From: Trochalopteron elliotii
Lineage: Eukaryota > Chordata > Aves > Passeriformes > Leiothrichidae
Direction: 5' to 3'
Length of the DNA stretch: 64,000 bases
Assembly: GCA_024734555.1 (NCBI GenBank)
Contig: JANPWX010000214.1
Span: 1,353,635-1,417,634, forward strand
Part shown: piece after piece, positions 49,884 through 63,433 of the stretch
Layout: every line of letters begins with the position of its first letter
Position numbering within the stretch: position 1 is the stretch's first letter
Notes under the pieces: generated by a model
Seen by the model: only the letters and a program-made list of their open reading frames with translations
What the model was told of the DNA's origin: nothing
Databases searched by the model: none
Translations under genes and position numbers: made by a program

Positions 49884-51600
49884 TAAAATCCAGTCTTTTT
49901 ACTGGAAAAAAAACACTGTGACAGTGGGTTTGTGACAACATTTTAAAGTTTCCCCAGAAATTTTACAAAGGTAAAGGGAACAAAAAAACCTCACAAAAAT
50001 GTTTTGAGTAATTTTAAATGTATTATATTCCCTCCTAGAATAATAAAACTAAATCATGGTTAAGGCCTATGCAAAGACAGATGGATAATGATTTATTTTC
50101 ACAACAACATGCAAAATTAGTGTCACTAATATGTTTCCCCATTCACTGAAAGAAACTGAAGTTGAACATCAGGTTAAAAGCCTTTTCAGTAGTGCAAATA
50201 CAAATATTTAGCAAAGTTTTCAGTGACTTTTCATACAATTATTACACAATATCTACAGTTATTAGAAAAGCAGTTTCAAGTAAGAAAAAATGACCTTGAG
50301 TTACTACTTGATGAGCTACTGAGGAAAGCAAATTTCATTAACATAATGCATTCACCTCAAAAAAAAAGAACACGCATATTTGCAACAGTGACAGAAGTGA
50401 TCTAGCTTGACTGAAATAAGGAAACACAATGTGAGTACTTAGTACTCATTCAGTAAAACTATTACCACAGTAAAAATTACTGAATGTCAGAGAAAGATCA
50501 AGTGCTAAAGCCAAAAGCATACACACAGTTCTACAGGGAACAGGAAATAATACTCAAAAAATCTGGGAAACATCAAAAAGTGCTCAGGGGACGTAATACA
50601 AACCATTAAAAAAGATGGCATGTGTATTAGGATGAACTGAAAGACCATCAGTCTCTAAATGAGAGTTTTGATGATTTTCAAGTCACAGGAAAACAACATC
50701 CTGAAGGAAAGCAATTGTTTTGTATGCGAAGTGGTGGAAACAATTATCAGTGGTGCCTTGGCCCTGCAGCTGTAGGATGTGCTACGCTCTTATTCAGAGC
50801 CTTAAACACAAAGGATTAAAGAGACAGGAAAAGAAAACTCCAGCACCAGGCAGACATCTCTGGGTTAGTAAATTAAGCAATTTGTTCTGTGATCACAAGG
50901 ACAGCCAGCGTCTGTAGAAACTTAGTTTTAGACTGAAGAGAGTAGCTGGCCTTTCATCTGCAAATTAAGCAGTATTGTGCTGCCACATCTAAAAGACATT
51001 AAGTAGTGCCAAATCTCATTTGAGATGGTTCATCCTTTGCCCTTCTCCATGGAAATGCTGTCCAATTTAAGTCACAGTCCTGTGCTCCTAGGACTCTGCT
51101 GTGTGCGCACATAACCAGCTCCCAGCACGGCTGACACGAGCAGCTGCTCCAGAGCCACCAGCAGAGACTGCCCTAGTGCTCTGCATCCTGTACCCATGAC
51201 TGCCAGCAGTTCCTCCAAACACAGCCCTGAACTCCACCTCCACCATGGATCTCCCATCATAAAAGCAAAATAGAAATGAGAAACCCACCCACGGGACTGC
51301 CCTTCCCCACAAACCATTCGAGCACCTCTACTTTAGAGAATACAAGTTCTTTTTTCTCCAGAAAGTCTTTTCAGCCCATCTGTAAACAGAACCAAACATG
51401 ACAGACATATCCAAGCAGAAAACTAGGCATAAACATGACAACTGATCAGTGTCTTTCCAAATTCAAGCTTGTTCTTTTCACACCTGAAAAATGAAATCTT
51501 TGGGGATGGAGAGGTCTCTCCACCCTATAGCAGCTCATGCTTGGCCTACCTATGCTTCCACAAAATGCATCTTCATGAGTTTTTATTGTCTTTTTTATAG
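49884..51600. other. Unassigned non-coding stretch
   Basis: No gene. Text at about 50127-50180 (gtttccccattcactgaaag and then aaactgaagttgaacatcag) weakly resembles the MIR core but is too diverged to call. A GC-richer block lies at about 51070-51310, with open frames on the minus strand in two phases and no recognisable product. Confidence 0.5.
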
Positions 51601-51745
51601 CATCTGAAGAGGGTACTAAAAGTTTCTAATTTTCTCAGGTTGTATGATATGATTAGCTGTCCACCAAAACACAAACTGGAGTATAAAAGAAGGAATTGTC
51701 ACCATGCACTCCAGAGGTACACAATGACAGAAGTTTTTGATCAAT
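51601..51745 (+). other. Candidate internal exon (145 nt), unassigned
   Basis: The 3' splice site is tttttattgtcttttttatag, with a strong pyrimidine tract, and the 5' site is CAAT before gtaagg. Two frames stop within the first 30 nt, whereas the frame beginning exactly at the boundary stays open: HLKRVLKVSNFLRLYDMISC, then PPKHKLEYKRRNCHHALQRY, then TMTEVFDQ, ending in phase 1. A second good 3' splice site (ttctaattttctcag) lies at 51640 in the same interval. The peptide is basic and not recognised. The open frame runs on past the 5' splice site to a stop at about 51828. Confidence 0.25.
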
Positions 51746-54700
51746 GTAAGGAGCCAGTGAGCAGTTTCCTGGATCACACCTCTCCCTCTCCTGTTCCTGT
51801 ACTTGCTCCTACACTTGCAGTGCTCTGAAATAGAACAGATGTTCCTGTGAATCCCACAAGAAGCTGTTAATACACAGTTAATTATTTGCAACATCTGGTA
51901 ATAACAATACTCATTTGAAGTCAGCAGCTGCTGGCAGAGGTCAGATGACAAAGGCATTGGCCTCTGTGTGACATGAGCTGCTTCTGCCCTGCTTCTTCAG
52001 TGGGTGGGGTGAGTCCTGCCTATGCTCAAGTAGCAGCCTTGCTCAGATGGTGTCTACAGAAATAGCAATTCACTTTAAAACTCTGATACAATTTCACCAA
52101 CAATATTTTTCCCCATTTTTTCTCTTGATTTTCTTTTCTGGTTAGAAAACCAGGAGGGTTAGGCAGAAAATCTGCCCAAAAAGCAGCATGTGTGTAGTCA
52201 CAGTTGGGGAGAGGGAAAGGACTGTGCCAAGCAGAGAACAGCAAAGGAGAGAAAGTCAGAGCAAGTTCAGCAGGGCTTGCCAGCGAGGTGATCCCACCGA
52301 ACCACTGCTTAGCAACCAGCTACAACCAGAAGGACACTTATAGCAATGAGCCATGGAAGCAAAACCCAGAGCCAATGAATGAAGAATGCCAGGCTGAAGG
52401 ACAGGATTAGAAGAAACATAAACACCACAAGACCAGGTGTTCAGCCTATAAGTGTTGGTATTTTCAGACCAAAGCACTGCCACACACCTGGGTTAGCAAC
52501 GGCCCATCCATGTCCTTGCCACCAGCTACTCCTGCTGATGCCAATCATTCCTAGCACCTCCCCAGGAACAGAAACTTCTTCCTCTACATATTTTTAATAC
52601 ATCTTTCTCTCTCTATGTCTGCTAATTTTTCTACTTGTAGCCCTCCATGCTCTCACTGGCTGACACTCCCACATGTTGCTGTTTATACAGCACTGGTGTT
52701 TGGAAACAGACACCTACTCACTTCCTTTCATTATTCAGGCAGGCAGTCTGACACTCTGCCTACCACTTGCCTCAGGATTTTATGCTGAGGATTATTCAGG
52801 TTTTAGTCTGTTATAAATTTCCTGCCATGTCCCACAGAATGTCAAGCCCTAGTAGTAAGACACTGTTTGTGTGATGCCCATCGGTTGACTCCCATGGGAA
52901 AGATTTTCCTTTAAATTTCACAAGAGGACAGGATCGTGAAAGGCCCTCAAAGATCTTGGGTATTTCTGTAAGCTCCTTATACTGCTCAAGGACTCCAAAA
53001 GATCAAAAACAAGCACCCATTTACATTCATGAGAACCTGTCCTAAAAGCAGAATTGGACACAGGAGCCCAGACTGCAGGTGGCACCATCCTTTGATGAGA
53101 ACAGATCCAAACAAGACTTTGGGAACAGATTTGGTTCACAGGGAAGTTTTGCTGTCATGCAGATTCAAAATTCCATCTCTGATCTCCCAGGACTGGAGAA
53201 AGAGCACAGCCCAGCTGTCAGAGGGCAATGCAGATCCAGATCCCTATGCAGCAGCATCCTGCACTACTTGATGTGCTTTTGCACCCCCAGGGAAGTGGCA
53301 GAACAAACTGTAGGATCCCACAGACTGCAAAGTGAGGTTTCTTTTCTTATCTTTGTTTCTGCAGCCTCTTGGAAAAGGGAAAGACCAACACAGCATATAG
53401 TGCTGAAAAGGTGCAGCTCCTTTTGAGGAAGATGTTCTTAGAAGCACAATCCCAGCTAAACCTTCACAGTAACAGCCTTGTGTACATACGTACAGACACA
53501 CAAACACCACAGCTGCTGCCACTGAACTGGTGGCAGATAATTCCTCAAGAAGACAGCTGGATCCGTGCTGAGAAACAAAACTGAATACTCCTGAGGATGT
53601 ACTTTGGGTGCCAAATCTCTCTCATTCAAAGCCTCTGTCTACTCTGCACTTCAGTCATTTCAATTGTTCAAGAAAATTAATAAAAAGTATCAAGAGATGT
53701 ATCAAGTCAGGAATATTTCAGAATATGTCAAAATGCCTTCCTCAGTGTGTATTGTACAGAAACCTTCATATGCATAAAATTAAAAATGCTTCCCCTCTGT
53801 TCCACACACTCCTTAGTTCACAATGGAAATACAGAATACCAAAGCTCCCCTCTGCTTTTGCAGTGCTAAACCCTAAAATATTAGACATAGCTTAGAAAGG
53901 TCTTTAAATCTTTTATTAACAAGACCTTCATGAAAAATAATCTGTATAACGAGATAAAGATCAATAAAATGACATTCAAATTCCTATTGTGTTTTGTTAT
54001 TTGGTTTTACATCAAAGCCATCAGTCTATCTTATGAACGTTCCTGAGAACAGCACTTCAATTACATATGCGGCCTACATAACCAAAAAATTTAAGTGTAT
54101 TTTTCATCTAAAATATGTACATTTAATGTAGAATCTTTCAAAAACAACATCAGCACATACTTCAAAGCAAAAAAACCCTGACTTTTTCCTTTTCTGTGAT
54201 AGAATATTATGAAAATACAAGCAAAATGAAAACGGTATAGCTATCAGCGCTTTTTACCTGGGCTTTTTTAGAATGTATCAAACAACTGAAAAAAAAAAAA
54301 GAAACATTAAATCTATGCTAAATGTCATAAAGAGGCTTAATTCTCTAACAGGAGTGTTGCAGTGGGGGTGGTATTTCTTGTTTATTTTTTAGGAATAGCT
54401 TATTGCATTGAAAATACCACCTTCCTTTCATTCTACAAACTAACAAAAGTCCTAGGGTTATATATTTAAGTATTGGTCCCCTTTAGGAAAGACACCTACA
54501 GATACATTGATGCACAACCAAATTCTCCTCCAAATTACAGAACTTGAATTAAGTTTATGTATATAAAATTTTGAGTTTTATATAAAAGGCTTTATGCATA
54601 GAAATGCACAAGAGCAGACCTGATAGACACTGTGCAAACAGAAGTACTGCTACAAAATTCATTCAAAAATGTGAAAACACATTAAACCTAAAAATGTTAC

Positions 54701-57700
54701 CTTAGAAGAGCTTCATACAAAAATTAGCTCAGAAGTTAGGGCACTTCAGAAAAACACTACTGAAGTACAATAGCAACCAAGTAACAAAGTGTTTTATGAA
54801 TGAATCTCTTCAAGTTTCTGCGTATGTTTCTACCAATTTTTATTTCAAACATCAAGAAGCAATAGCAAGTTTCTTCAGCCAACATGAAAACAAAACAAAA
54901 AATTGGTGTACTAACTTAGCTGCTTTGTATACATGACACTTGAACACAGAATATTCAGTTTCTTTTGGATCTACTTTACTTAGAAGTCAGGCCCAAAGGT
55001 GCCTAAAAGAAGTAATTAAGTAATTAAGTCAAAACTGTATTTAAGAACCTATGTGAACATGACTAGTTTTCTAAATACATGGGGCATGCAGAATTCCCAC
55101 TAAAGCGAAAGGGTTCAATATATTTAAACAAAAACATGGACATATAAATAAGACATACTCCTTTTAGCATTCACATGCTGATGCTGGCCCTAACTGTGCA
55201 TATAAGGTATATTCCCTTCCATTTCCAGTATTCATGTGATCAGTTCTGATATAGAAAGGTAAACTAAACAAGATCTTGAGATTTAAAAGCAGATCACAAT
55301 TAACCATTTTACTGTGGGTATAATTGTCACTAAGGTAATAGAAATTCCATAACTCCTTAGATTAAAGACAAAGCTCATGCACAGGAAAAAGCACATGTGC
55401 TTTGGATAGGAAATAATTGCCAGCATTTAATAAAATTCCTTTCTCTCTTAATCGAAAATCACAGCTGAAAGCTCCCTTGACTCACAGTGAATAGATAGAC
55501 AAAGGCAAATTTAAAACCATAAGAAGTCACCATAAAAAGTTTTACTGTCAAAAGGAAAAAGAAGATATAAGATCTGGGGAGGGGAGGGGGGTGGGGAAAG
55601 GGTTTTTTATGAATACATGGTAAGCTGTTTAGGCTCCGAGTACCATAAAATATTATGAAGTTCACAATCAGTAATATACTTTAAAATTTGCTGTGAAGTT
55701 CCCAGATTTGAGTATGGAATGTTACTCTTCACCTTCTCATATGAGCAGACAAAAACCTCCAGACTTTTGGACATGCTGGTCTAGAAGTTAGGTTATCTCA
55801 AGAAGAGTGAATACTTTTCTACCAAAGACCTCCAAAACTCCAAATTACACAAGAATTAGCTTCATGACTGGAGTCCAGTGGGGTTTATTGTCTTTTATTT
55901 ACTTTGCTAATGTGAGTGAATTCACTAATAAACACTTTCCCTATCCCTGCTACTACCATAACAGTGAAATGACATAGGCATAATTTCTTACCCTTAGGAA
56001 AAGCAACATAAACAGAACAGTCATAAATCTTTTTATCCAGAAATGGCTACAACATTTTAAAATTACTTTAAGATGCAAAGATGTATTTTTACGGAACAAA
56101 GTAGTTTACAATGTCCTGTAAATCTACCCTTCATTTAATTTACATATATCTTGAGGTCTCCAAAATTAAAGCAATGAAGTGGAGTCAATGATAGAATACT
56201 TTTTTTAGATTATTATTAAAAGATTAGTAGATTTTAAATTTGGACCTCTCTCTTGTTAGAAATGTTCTTATGAAACTTATTACCAAGCTTACTTTAGGCA
56301 GTTACAAAAATGAAGATTCATCACTGGCATTGAGTGAAATCTTCATGTGGTAAAGGACATGTCTGAGCGTTTCCACACCTTTCAATTGTACTGGATTTAC
56401 CCTGAAAATGATCTACTACACATACTTCCTTTAAAGCATATTAAATACTAGTAAAAAAGGTCAAACTAGATGTTTACAAAAAACATAGCAAGCACTTCTA
56501 TGACTGTCATATGCTGTTAGCTGCCAGTTTTTATGCCTTTTGCTCATTGTTACTCTACAATGCTCCTTAGCCTGGCTACAACATGCTCAAGTCCTATTGA
56601 GCATCTGACAACCTCTTCTGATAAAAAGTTGCTAAATTTTGAGCAATAAAAAGCTAATGTACCAAACTGCATTTAGGGCACTACAAATTCTTGTCATGTC
56701 ATTCCAGCAGCTTTACTCCTCTGCATCTTCTGATATTTTCCTGGGTTTTTTTCAGGCTTACTATTTCCAGGTGTGCCGGGTGAGAAGAACACAGACCTGG
56801 AGTTTGACAGAGATTGCACATTTCTGGGAAACTCTTACCTTCAGTGGGAACCTGCATCTCATTCTGAAAAATTTCACTGTAAAATGTTTTAGGAGGATCT
56901 CAAAAGATGAAAAATATCCTAGTCAGCATTTTTTATTCAAAACACTTACAGTTAACACAAAAAACAACAAAAATACCAGGATTTTATGAAATCTAAATAA
57001 TGTGCTCTCAAGTTTACCCCACAGCTGTAGAGAAAAGTTATAAGCTAGAAAGAGTAGAAATACCTCAATCTGGCAGTAGGACCAGAGCAGGAAGCACTTT
57101 ACAACCAGGCAGGAGTGCTCTGTAACAGAGAGATCTGTGGCTGCCTCCATGGCTGTTTGTGTCTGATTTGCCTTCAGAGCACACCAACAACACTGCCAAT
57201 TACAGAAATAGTTTTTGAAATGTGAATATGGGTGCTCTGAAAACTGGACTGAGACCAATAATTCATTTTGCAGACATCTAGCTAGTTATTTGGATGTTAA
57301 TGTTCTTCAGCCAGCAAAACCAAGACTGCATTTAAACCAGTACCCTAAGAGAGAATAATACCATTTCCTTACTGCCTACCTCATCAGCCACCTAATGCTT
57401 CCCAAAGTACTAAACATTTTCAAGTGCAAATATTGCTATACCTCCAACTGTTGCTATGCAACACTAGGTCTTATATTTCCTAGAAACATGATGAAAATAG
57501 GACTCTTGATCCTTAGCTTAACTACTATTACTCAGCACCATATCATACACGATTTGGATTAATACTCATTGAGGAAACTAGGTTATAGTCCTCAACAACT
57601 TACTTACAGCATCCAGGCTCTACTCCAATGTATTTTCACCCCTCATTAAATATGTGATTCTTTTTTAAACATGACCTGCCCTGCAATTTTAACAGAAAAC

Positions 57701-60700
57701 ACCTGAGCTCTTCATTCAGCTATATTACAGTCATTTTGCTTCAGAATTACTCCCACAACAGTACCAGGCATGTCTTTGGGATAATTGTGTTTTATGGTTA
57801 TAAAAGTTAGTGTTGCTGGAATGCAAGAGGAGTGAGGGTACACTGCACACACAAGGTTCATAATGCAGCCCTTCTCATACCCACAGGAGAAGTAATCCCA
57901 CCCCACAAACAATCCCACACACACAACTCATCTCCAGGCTTTCTGGACAATAAATCAACATACCAACCAGCATAACTTTCAGAAGCATAACTTTCTTTCA
58001 GCATAACAGCAAAAAAGGGGTTTTTTTTTCCTTCCTAAGGCAAACTATTTGCTCCTCAGTAGACATGCAGACATTTGTAGTGCCACTTCTGAGTAATCAG
58101 CTCCATCAGACAGATGGTATACTTTTTGAAACAAGTGACATGGGCTGTTTGTTTCACCCCAAATTGGGGCAATTCATTTTGATAAGAATTTAATTCACAG
58201 TTAATACAGATTGTTGGCATCTGGTTTTATATGAATTGATTGCACAGAGAAACCAGGTCAAGATCAGCTCTGGGTAAGAAGACTGACAGATCTAATGGTG
58301 AACTCGTGTCACTGCACATCAGCATGAAATTTAGCCAACCAGAGTTTGGGCATGCCCCAGCAAACACAGAGGATGTGTTGTGTTTGCCCACACCACTGCA
58401 TTTAAGAAAAGAGGCAGAAAAAGGAGAAGACTGATAAATGCTTTGCCATTTCACTAGGGTTGGCACATAAGCAGCAGAATCCTTTTCACCATGTCATACA
58501 TGGTGTTTCCTGGTATTTGGGCTTCACAGTGCCTCAGTTAAGAAGAGAGCAGTCAACAAGGAGTAATGACAAGACCAATACAGTTTCACATAAAGTATGC
58601 ATTAAAAAAAAATTAAACCATTTTAGTGCAGTAGATTCAATTTATCAAAATATAATCAATAATCAGGATCATTGAAAGTTCTGAGAACTGCACAACATTC
58701 ACATTGTATTTACAATAATTTCCAAAGCAATTTTCAGCAAATTGGTTCACCTAGTTTCTTTCTCTCTAGATTTACTAGGTGAGTGCTAATTACTTTGTCA
58801 CATTAAAAGCTTGTAAGTGAAGCTGTCTTTGGGGCAAAAATCACCTCAGTTCAAAATGAAACTCCAGATAGGTTTTGAGAATGTGAACAAAATTATGACC
58901 AAACATCAAAATATTTACTTTCAGATTTGGCATGTGCAGGGCGCAGGACTACAAAACTGATGTATGGCACAGTAGATTTCTCTGTCCTTTGCATAATAAT
59001 ACATTTGAAACATATTCTATTTTCTATTTACATTATTGCATAGCATCTGGACTAGAACATTTGAAAGCAGAGTTATGAATCTAATACAAAATGGACATTT
59101 TCCTGCACACCTCAACTGTTTTCTGACAGTTCTGCTAGAGTCACAACCACAATGAGAATAACAAAAATAGTTTCCCATCAATGAGAAAAATCAGTTCACC
59201 ATTAAGCAGTTTCATCATCTAAAGCTCTTTATTCACTGAAAAATTAAGGGAATCAGGTCCCAACTTACAAAATCAGCACATAAAACCAGCATGTTTATGC
59301 TGGTCACTGATTTTAAACAGTGCTCCCAAGCCTAAGCACTGGAAAAAAAATATCGTGACACAAGGAAAAGATGGGATTTAGCAAAGGAAGTTCAGAGGGG
59401 TTTTTATTTGATCTTCACATATTCACATTTTTCAGTAATGACAAAGGCAAGGAATTATTGGCACTTGTGTAACTAATGCTACATCTCCCACAATCACAAG
59501 ACTTAGAGATGAAACTGCAGACAGCAACACAAGCTGGGTAAAATCTCAATGGCTACCAGAACTCAATCGAATCATTTCAATATGTCCAACACAGCCAGTA
59601 GCCAATAACCAGCTGCAGGTGACACCACACTCCTTTGTGACCCCTTCACACAGCATTAAGTGGGCTCCACCACCACCTCTCCTTCCACAGGGCCCATGGG
59701 ATGGTTCATGGCTCAAGTTTATGGTTAAGTTTCTTTAAGCAGAAGAGCAAAAAGATGCATCTTCTTTCTAATGCATCTGGGAACAGCAGAGGAGATCAAG
59801 AAGGGGAAGAAGGGAAAGAACAAAGACAGGAAAATAAAAGGCCTTCAAAATTTTTTGTTGTCTTCATTCAAACACTGCAATATGCAGAACATTTAGAGGT
59901 CAAAAAACTCCAGAATTCCTGCAGACTCAGACTGAGTCATCAATTCCACTAAAATCTGGGTTTGCCTGAAGCAGTTTTTCAACTTCAGCGGACAAAATCA
60001 AGTGAGCTGAGAAAATTCAGTTCTTCTTTCTGGGGATCTGCATTTCTTTGGATTTTTTACTTTAATGTGGAAATAGGAATTTTTTTATAGCTTGAGGTAA
60101 CTTCTGTTGCACAGAGGGCACCAATCAGAATGATTGGTTTGGTTTTTTTTTTTTAAATATGACATGAATAGAACCTTTTTAAAGAAAACCAGTAAAATAT
60201 GCAAACGACATTGCAAAATTGTTTCTTTTTGAAACAGTATTGGGAGAAAAAGTGATTTAAACCATTGTTATCTACCAAATTGAAGTTCTGTTTGACAGTA
60301 GGCAACAGAACTTACATCTGAATTTTTGTACCAAGGAAACAGTGGTGGTTTTTACATGGAAATTATTAGAACAGGAGTTTGGAGCTCCTACCAGACATTT
60401 AGAAAACAGAATACATCATCACCTAGTATATTATGAATAGAGAAGGATCCTCCTTACACTCAGCCTCCCTTCATACAGGTTTTGTTTTGAAGTAAGTTAC
60501 TCTGTACTGTACTTTGGAGGACGTTGCAATGAACCTGCACTTCACTACTAATGCCTAATTTAGCAAACTATTATGACATTTCAGACATAAAAGTTATTAA
60601 TTCCTGTATGTGATAGCTTTATACTAAAATAGCAGCAAGTAGCTGCTAATAACTTCTGTCATTTGATCAAAGTAAAACTTGGAACCCTCTAAAATCTTTT

Positions 60701-61646
60701 AAAATACATAAGTATACAGTAAAAGCAGCAAATAATCTCATCAAAAATAAAATATGTGCAGCTCTGACAGCATAAATCTTTAAGTTAAAACTGCACAAGA
60801 GAAAGATATGAGGGGTCACATTTTATTTCAGAAGTCCCCCAGCAACCTTTCAGCAGCTACAATGAAAGGACAAGGCCCATTTTATTCCACCTTCTTTAGC
60901 AGTCTGTGAATACCACTGAAGGCCTCTAATAATTTGTGCAACTGGTAGTTATTCCATCTTGCTAATTAGCCTGGAAAGTGCTTCCAAAGTGTGCCATATG
61001 CTTCTTCAGGGTACAGTGCTGAATCAGTCCTCAAAGTCAACCCCTAAGCAAAACAGATCTAGGAGATTAAGGCCATTCAGCCACCTAGTCCCAACTCCTG
61101 CATTGCATGAAACATTACATTTCTCCCTCAATCCCACTTCAAGCCCAACAGGTCTTTAGACATGCCAGAAAATGTTTGTCCCACAGGTGGAAGGCCTGTG
61201 TTACACAGACAGCACTGATGGTGAAACATCACAAAGAACTGACAACCTCTGACTTAGAGTCCCAGCACATGGATGAAGACCAGCATAACTGGTTTGGAGA
61301 AGAGAAGAACATTTCTTCTGAAGTCCCAACCTTATGACCACATGGGTAAGAAATGCCACATCTTCACAAAAAAATCAGAGTGCTCTGTACAACCTCCAAA
61401 CTTTGACTGTCCCACAGAGCATCTCTGCTGCTGAGCACTTTGGTAGCTTCTGAGAAGGGCAAGAAAACCCAGATAGAAACCCAACCTAAATATATTTGGC
61501 CAACAACATATCAGTTGCACTAAATCTTGGTTTAGGCACCTGAGTCCAGGTGTACATGGCACTCACAGACACGGAGTGCAGAGCCAAGAGGGTGTAAGCA
61601 CATTTGTGGAAACACAAGCAGTTCTGTTTTCTCTGTGGCCCACCAG
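51746..61646. other. Unassigned non-coding stretch
   Basis: About 10 kb of mostly AT-rich sequence with no recognised gene or dated repeat. Contents include a 12-A run near 54289-54300, a G-rich patch at 55575-55600, small direct repeats (aattaagt at 55013-55029, cataactttc at 57969-57991) and isolated splice-like sites. Open frames reach 116 codons (56639-56989 plus, 53079-53426 plus) without family resemblance. Confidence 0.55.
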
Positions 61647-61792
61647 AGAACAGGAAGATGTGCAGAGGCTCAGATCACAGCTCAAAGGGCAACTCACTGC
61701 TCCTGAAAGGAGTGCCACAACTACCAAGACCACAGAGCCTTAGCAAACCTAGCAGTGCTTGCAAGAAAAGGCCACAAACGGTGAATTCAGAG
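61647..61792 (+). other. Candidate exon (146 nt), unassigned
   Basis: The interval follows gttttctctgtggcccaccag and ends GAATTCAGAG before gtaagc, a consensus 5' splice site. One frame is open throughout: NRKMCRGSDHSSKGNSLLLK, then GVPQLPRPQSLSKPSSACKK, then RPQTVNSE, a Ser/Lys/Pro-rich sequence of the disordered-region type, ending in phase 0. Another frame reads EQEDVQRLRSQLKGQLTAPE, with coiled-coil-like spacing, and stops at a TAG near 61739. An AATAAA follows at 61917-61922, so a terminal exon is the alternative reading. The frame cannot be decided from sequence alone and I recognise neither product. Confidence 0.28.
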
Positions 61793-62078
61793 GTAAGCAG
61801 CCAAGAATCCTAAAAAGTCTTATTCTAAGAGAATGCATCTAATATTTGTGTGCTACTTATGTTGAACGCCAATAGAAAACTGCAAAAGAAAGTCTGTATT
61901 AGGAAAAACTTAACTAAATAAAGAGTAAAATTGCAGATATCTCTAAAAGTACTTTTATGGACTCACGTTAAGAATTCACTGTGATTTAAACCAGATTAAA
62001 TCTATAAACAACTCTAAAGAGCATGATTCTTCAAGGATTATATAACAATTATTTACTGACATTTAATATTCCCAGTTT

Positions 62079-62141
62079 AAAAAAATGAAAAAAGAGAAAG
62101 AACAAAAAAGGGGTTGGGGGAAAGAGAAAGAAAAAAAAAAG
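62079..62141 (+). repeat. Purine-rich low-complexity tract
   Basis: Runs of A with interspersed G, for example ggggttgggggaaagagaaa. No gene is implied. Confidence 0.7.
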
Positions 62142-62800
62142 ACTAATTGAATAAGGAGTGCATACAGCTTTGCTTCATAAAGTTTGAATGGCAATCTATC
62201 CACTGCTTTTCTTAATCAGAATAAACTTGTTTTTTCCTTCAGCATTTCTCTTATGCTTCACACAGCATTACAGTGACCATTACTGTAACCATCACTTTTG
62301 GTAGCTGAAAGAGCAATACAGGATTCTACCAGTGGGAATATAATAGACTAAAAAAAATTATAAAAAACTGAACTGCAGCAAAATGAAACCAGCAAAAAGA
62401 CCCCAACACTCTTTCAATTGCTAAGCATCTTTCTTTGTTTCCTGCCTTAGGTGCTGTTCAAATCCCTCTGAATATCCTGCCCTCTCCATTCACCTTCTTT
62501 CAATTGACAAGGCAATTTTGCACAATTTGACTGTACAGGATCTTCTTGCTTCTGTTTATTCACTCTCCTCATTTTCTGGGGCTCCTGGACAGAAACCAAG
62601 CATGCCAAAGTATTGTTTTCTCTTAATACTGTTCCCTCTCTCAATGTTTGGCAATTTAGTCATAGTGTTATGACTACCGAGCACTTTATTATTTGCTATA
62701 TTATAACAAAGAATAGTACCATGAAACATTCTTTCCCTCACGTTTGTATTCAGAGCTCCTGTGCCTGTGTCCTTCCGTCATTCTTCTTTCTGAATTGCAG

Positions 62801-62818
62801 CTGGACAAAGGAAGAAAG
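62801..62818 (+). other. Candidate 18-nt microexon
   Basis: The segment ctggacaaaggaagaaag sits between a long pyrimidine-rich 3' splice site (ccgtcattcttctttctg, then aattgcag) and the 5' site gtaaca. It is a multiple of three and would encode LDKGRK in phase 0, matching the phase-0 end of the plus-strand candidate at 61647-61792. A TGC lies immediately upstream of the AG, as in known neuronal microexons regulated by SRRM4. Chance occurrence is quite possible. Confidence 0.12.
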
Positions 62819-62914
62819 GTAACAGTTTTGTATTTCTAAGAGAAATGAACGCACCCAGAGGGCTCCTAGGATCTAAATCATAAATTGGCCGGGAAAGGAC
62901 AAGCACATAGTAGC

Positions 62915-63433
62915 ATGAACCTGTATTTCTTATGTGTCTTTAGCTTGGGACAAGCAGAGGCAATACTTCTTGTGCCAGGATGCTTATTTGCTGTAACAGG
63001 AGCAGTAAACAAACCTCATTTCTCCATTCCCACTTCTCTGAACAGTGTTAGAAGTGCCTTGTGGTTCCTGACAAGGAAAAGAAAGGTTATTCAGAAACAT
63101 CAGCTCTGTCTGCCCTGCAGCCTAAAGCTGTGTCGAAGTCTGATGGGTCACCACGATCCCTCCTGGTGGCGGCTGCTGGGTGGTACCACACCAGTACCCC
63201 CACCATGGAGCAGGGCCGGTGCAGAGCATCAAGGCCACAGGGTAACCTGTGTAACCTCCACACCAGGACAGCCCCTGCACCTCCCTCCATCCCCAACGCA
63301 GCTGAACAGCCCCAGCTCCCCCTTCAACAGCAGGGCTTCCTTCTCCAAAGTGCTTTCACACAGAGCACACACACATTCCCTCTCCTGCCCATTTCTGTAT
63401 ATGATTCCTTATACCCCCATCTTGTGGGCTTGA
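62915..63433 (+). other. Longest ATG open frame (172 codons), unassigned
   Basis: The frame is open from a non-ATG position at 62885; the first ATG is at 62915. The N-terminus (MNLYFLCVFSLGQAEAILLV) is hydrophobic like a signal or membrane segment, and the C-terminal half is Pro/Ser/His-rich with no domain I know. The 3' half of the interval is GC-rich, which lengthens open frames on both strands. There is no promoter or splice evidence. An unannotated gene is possible, but a chance frame is more likely. Confidence 0.12.

Larger units (their letters stand above)
61793..62914. other. Unassigned spacer
   Basis: Contains AATAAA at 61917-61922, a purine tract at 62079-62141 and the 18-nt splice-bounded segment at 62801-62818. 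No gene was recognised. Confidence 0.45.
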
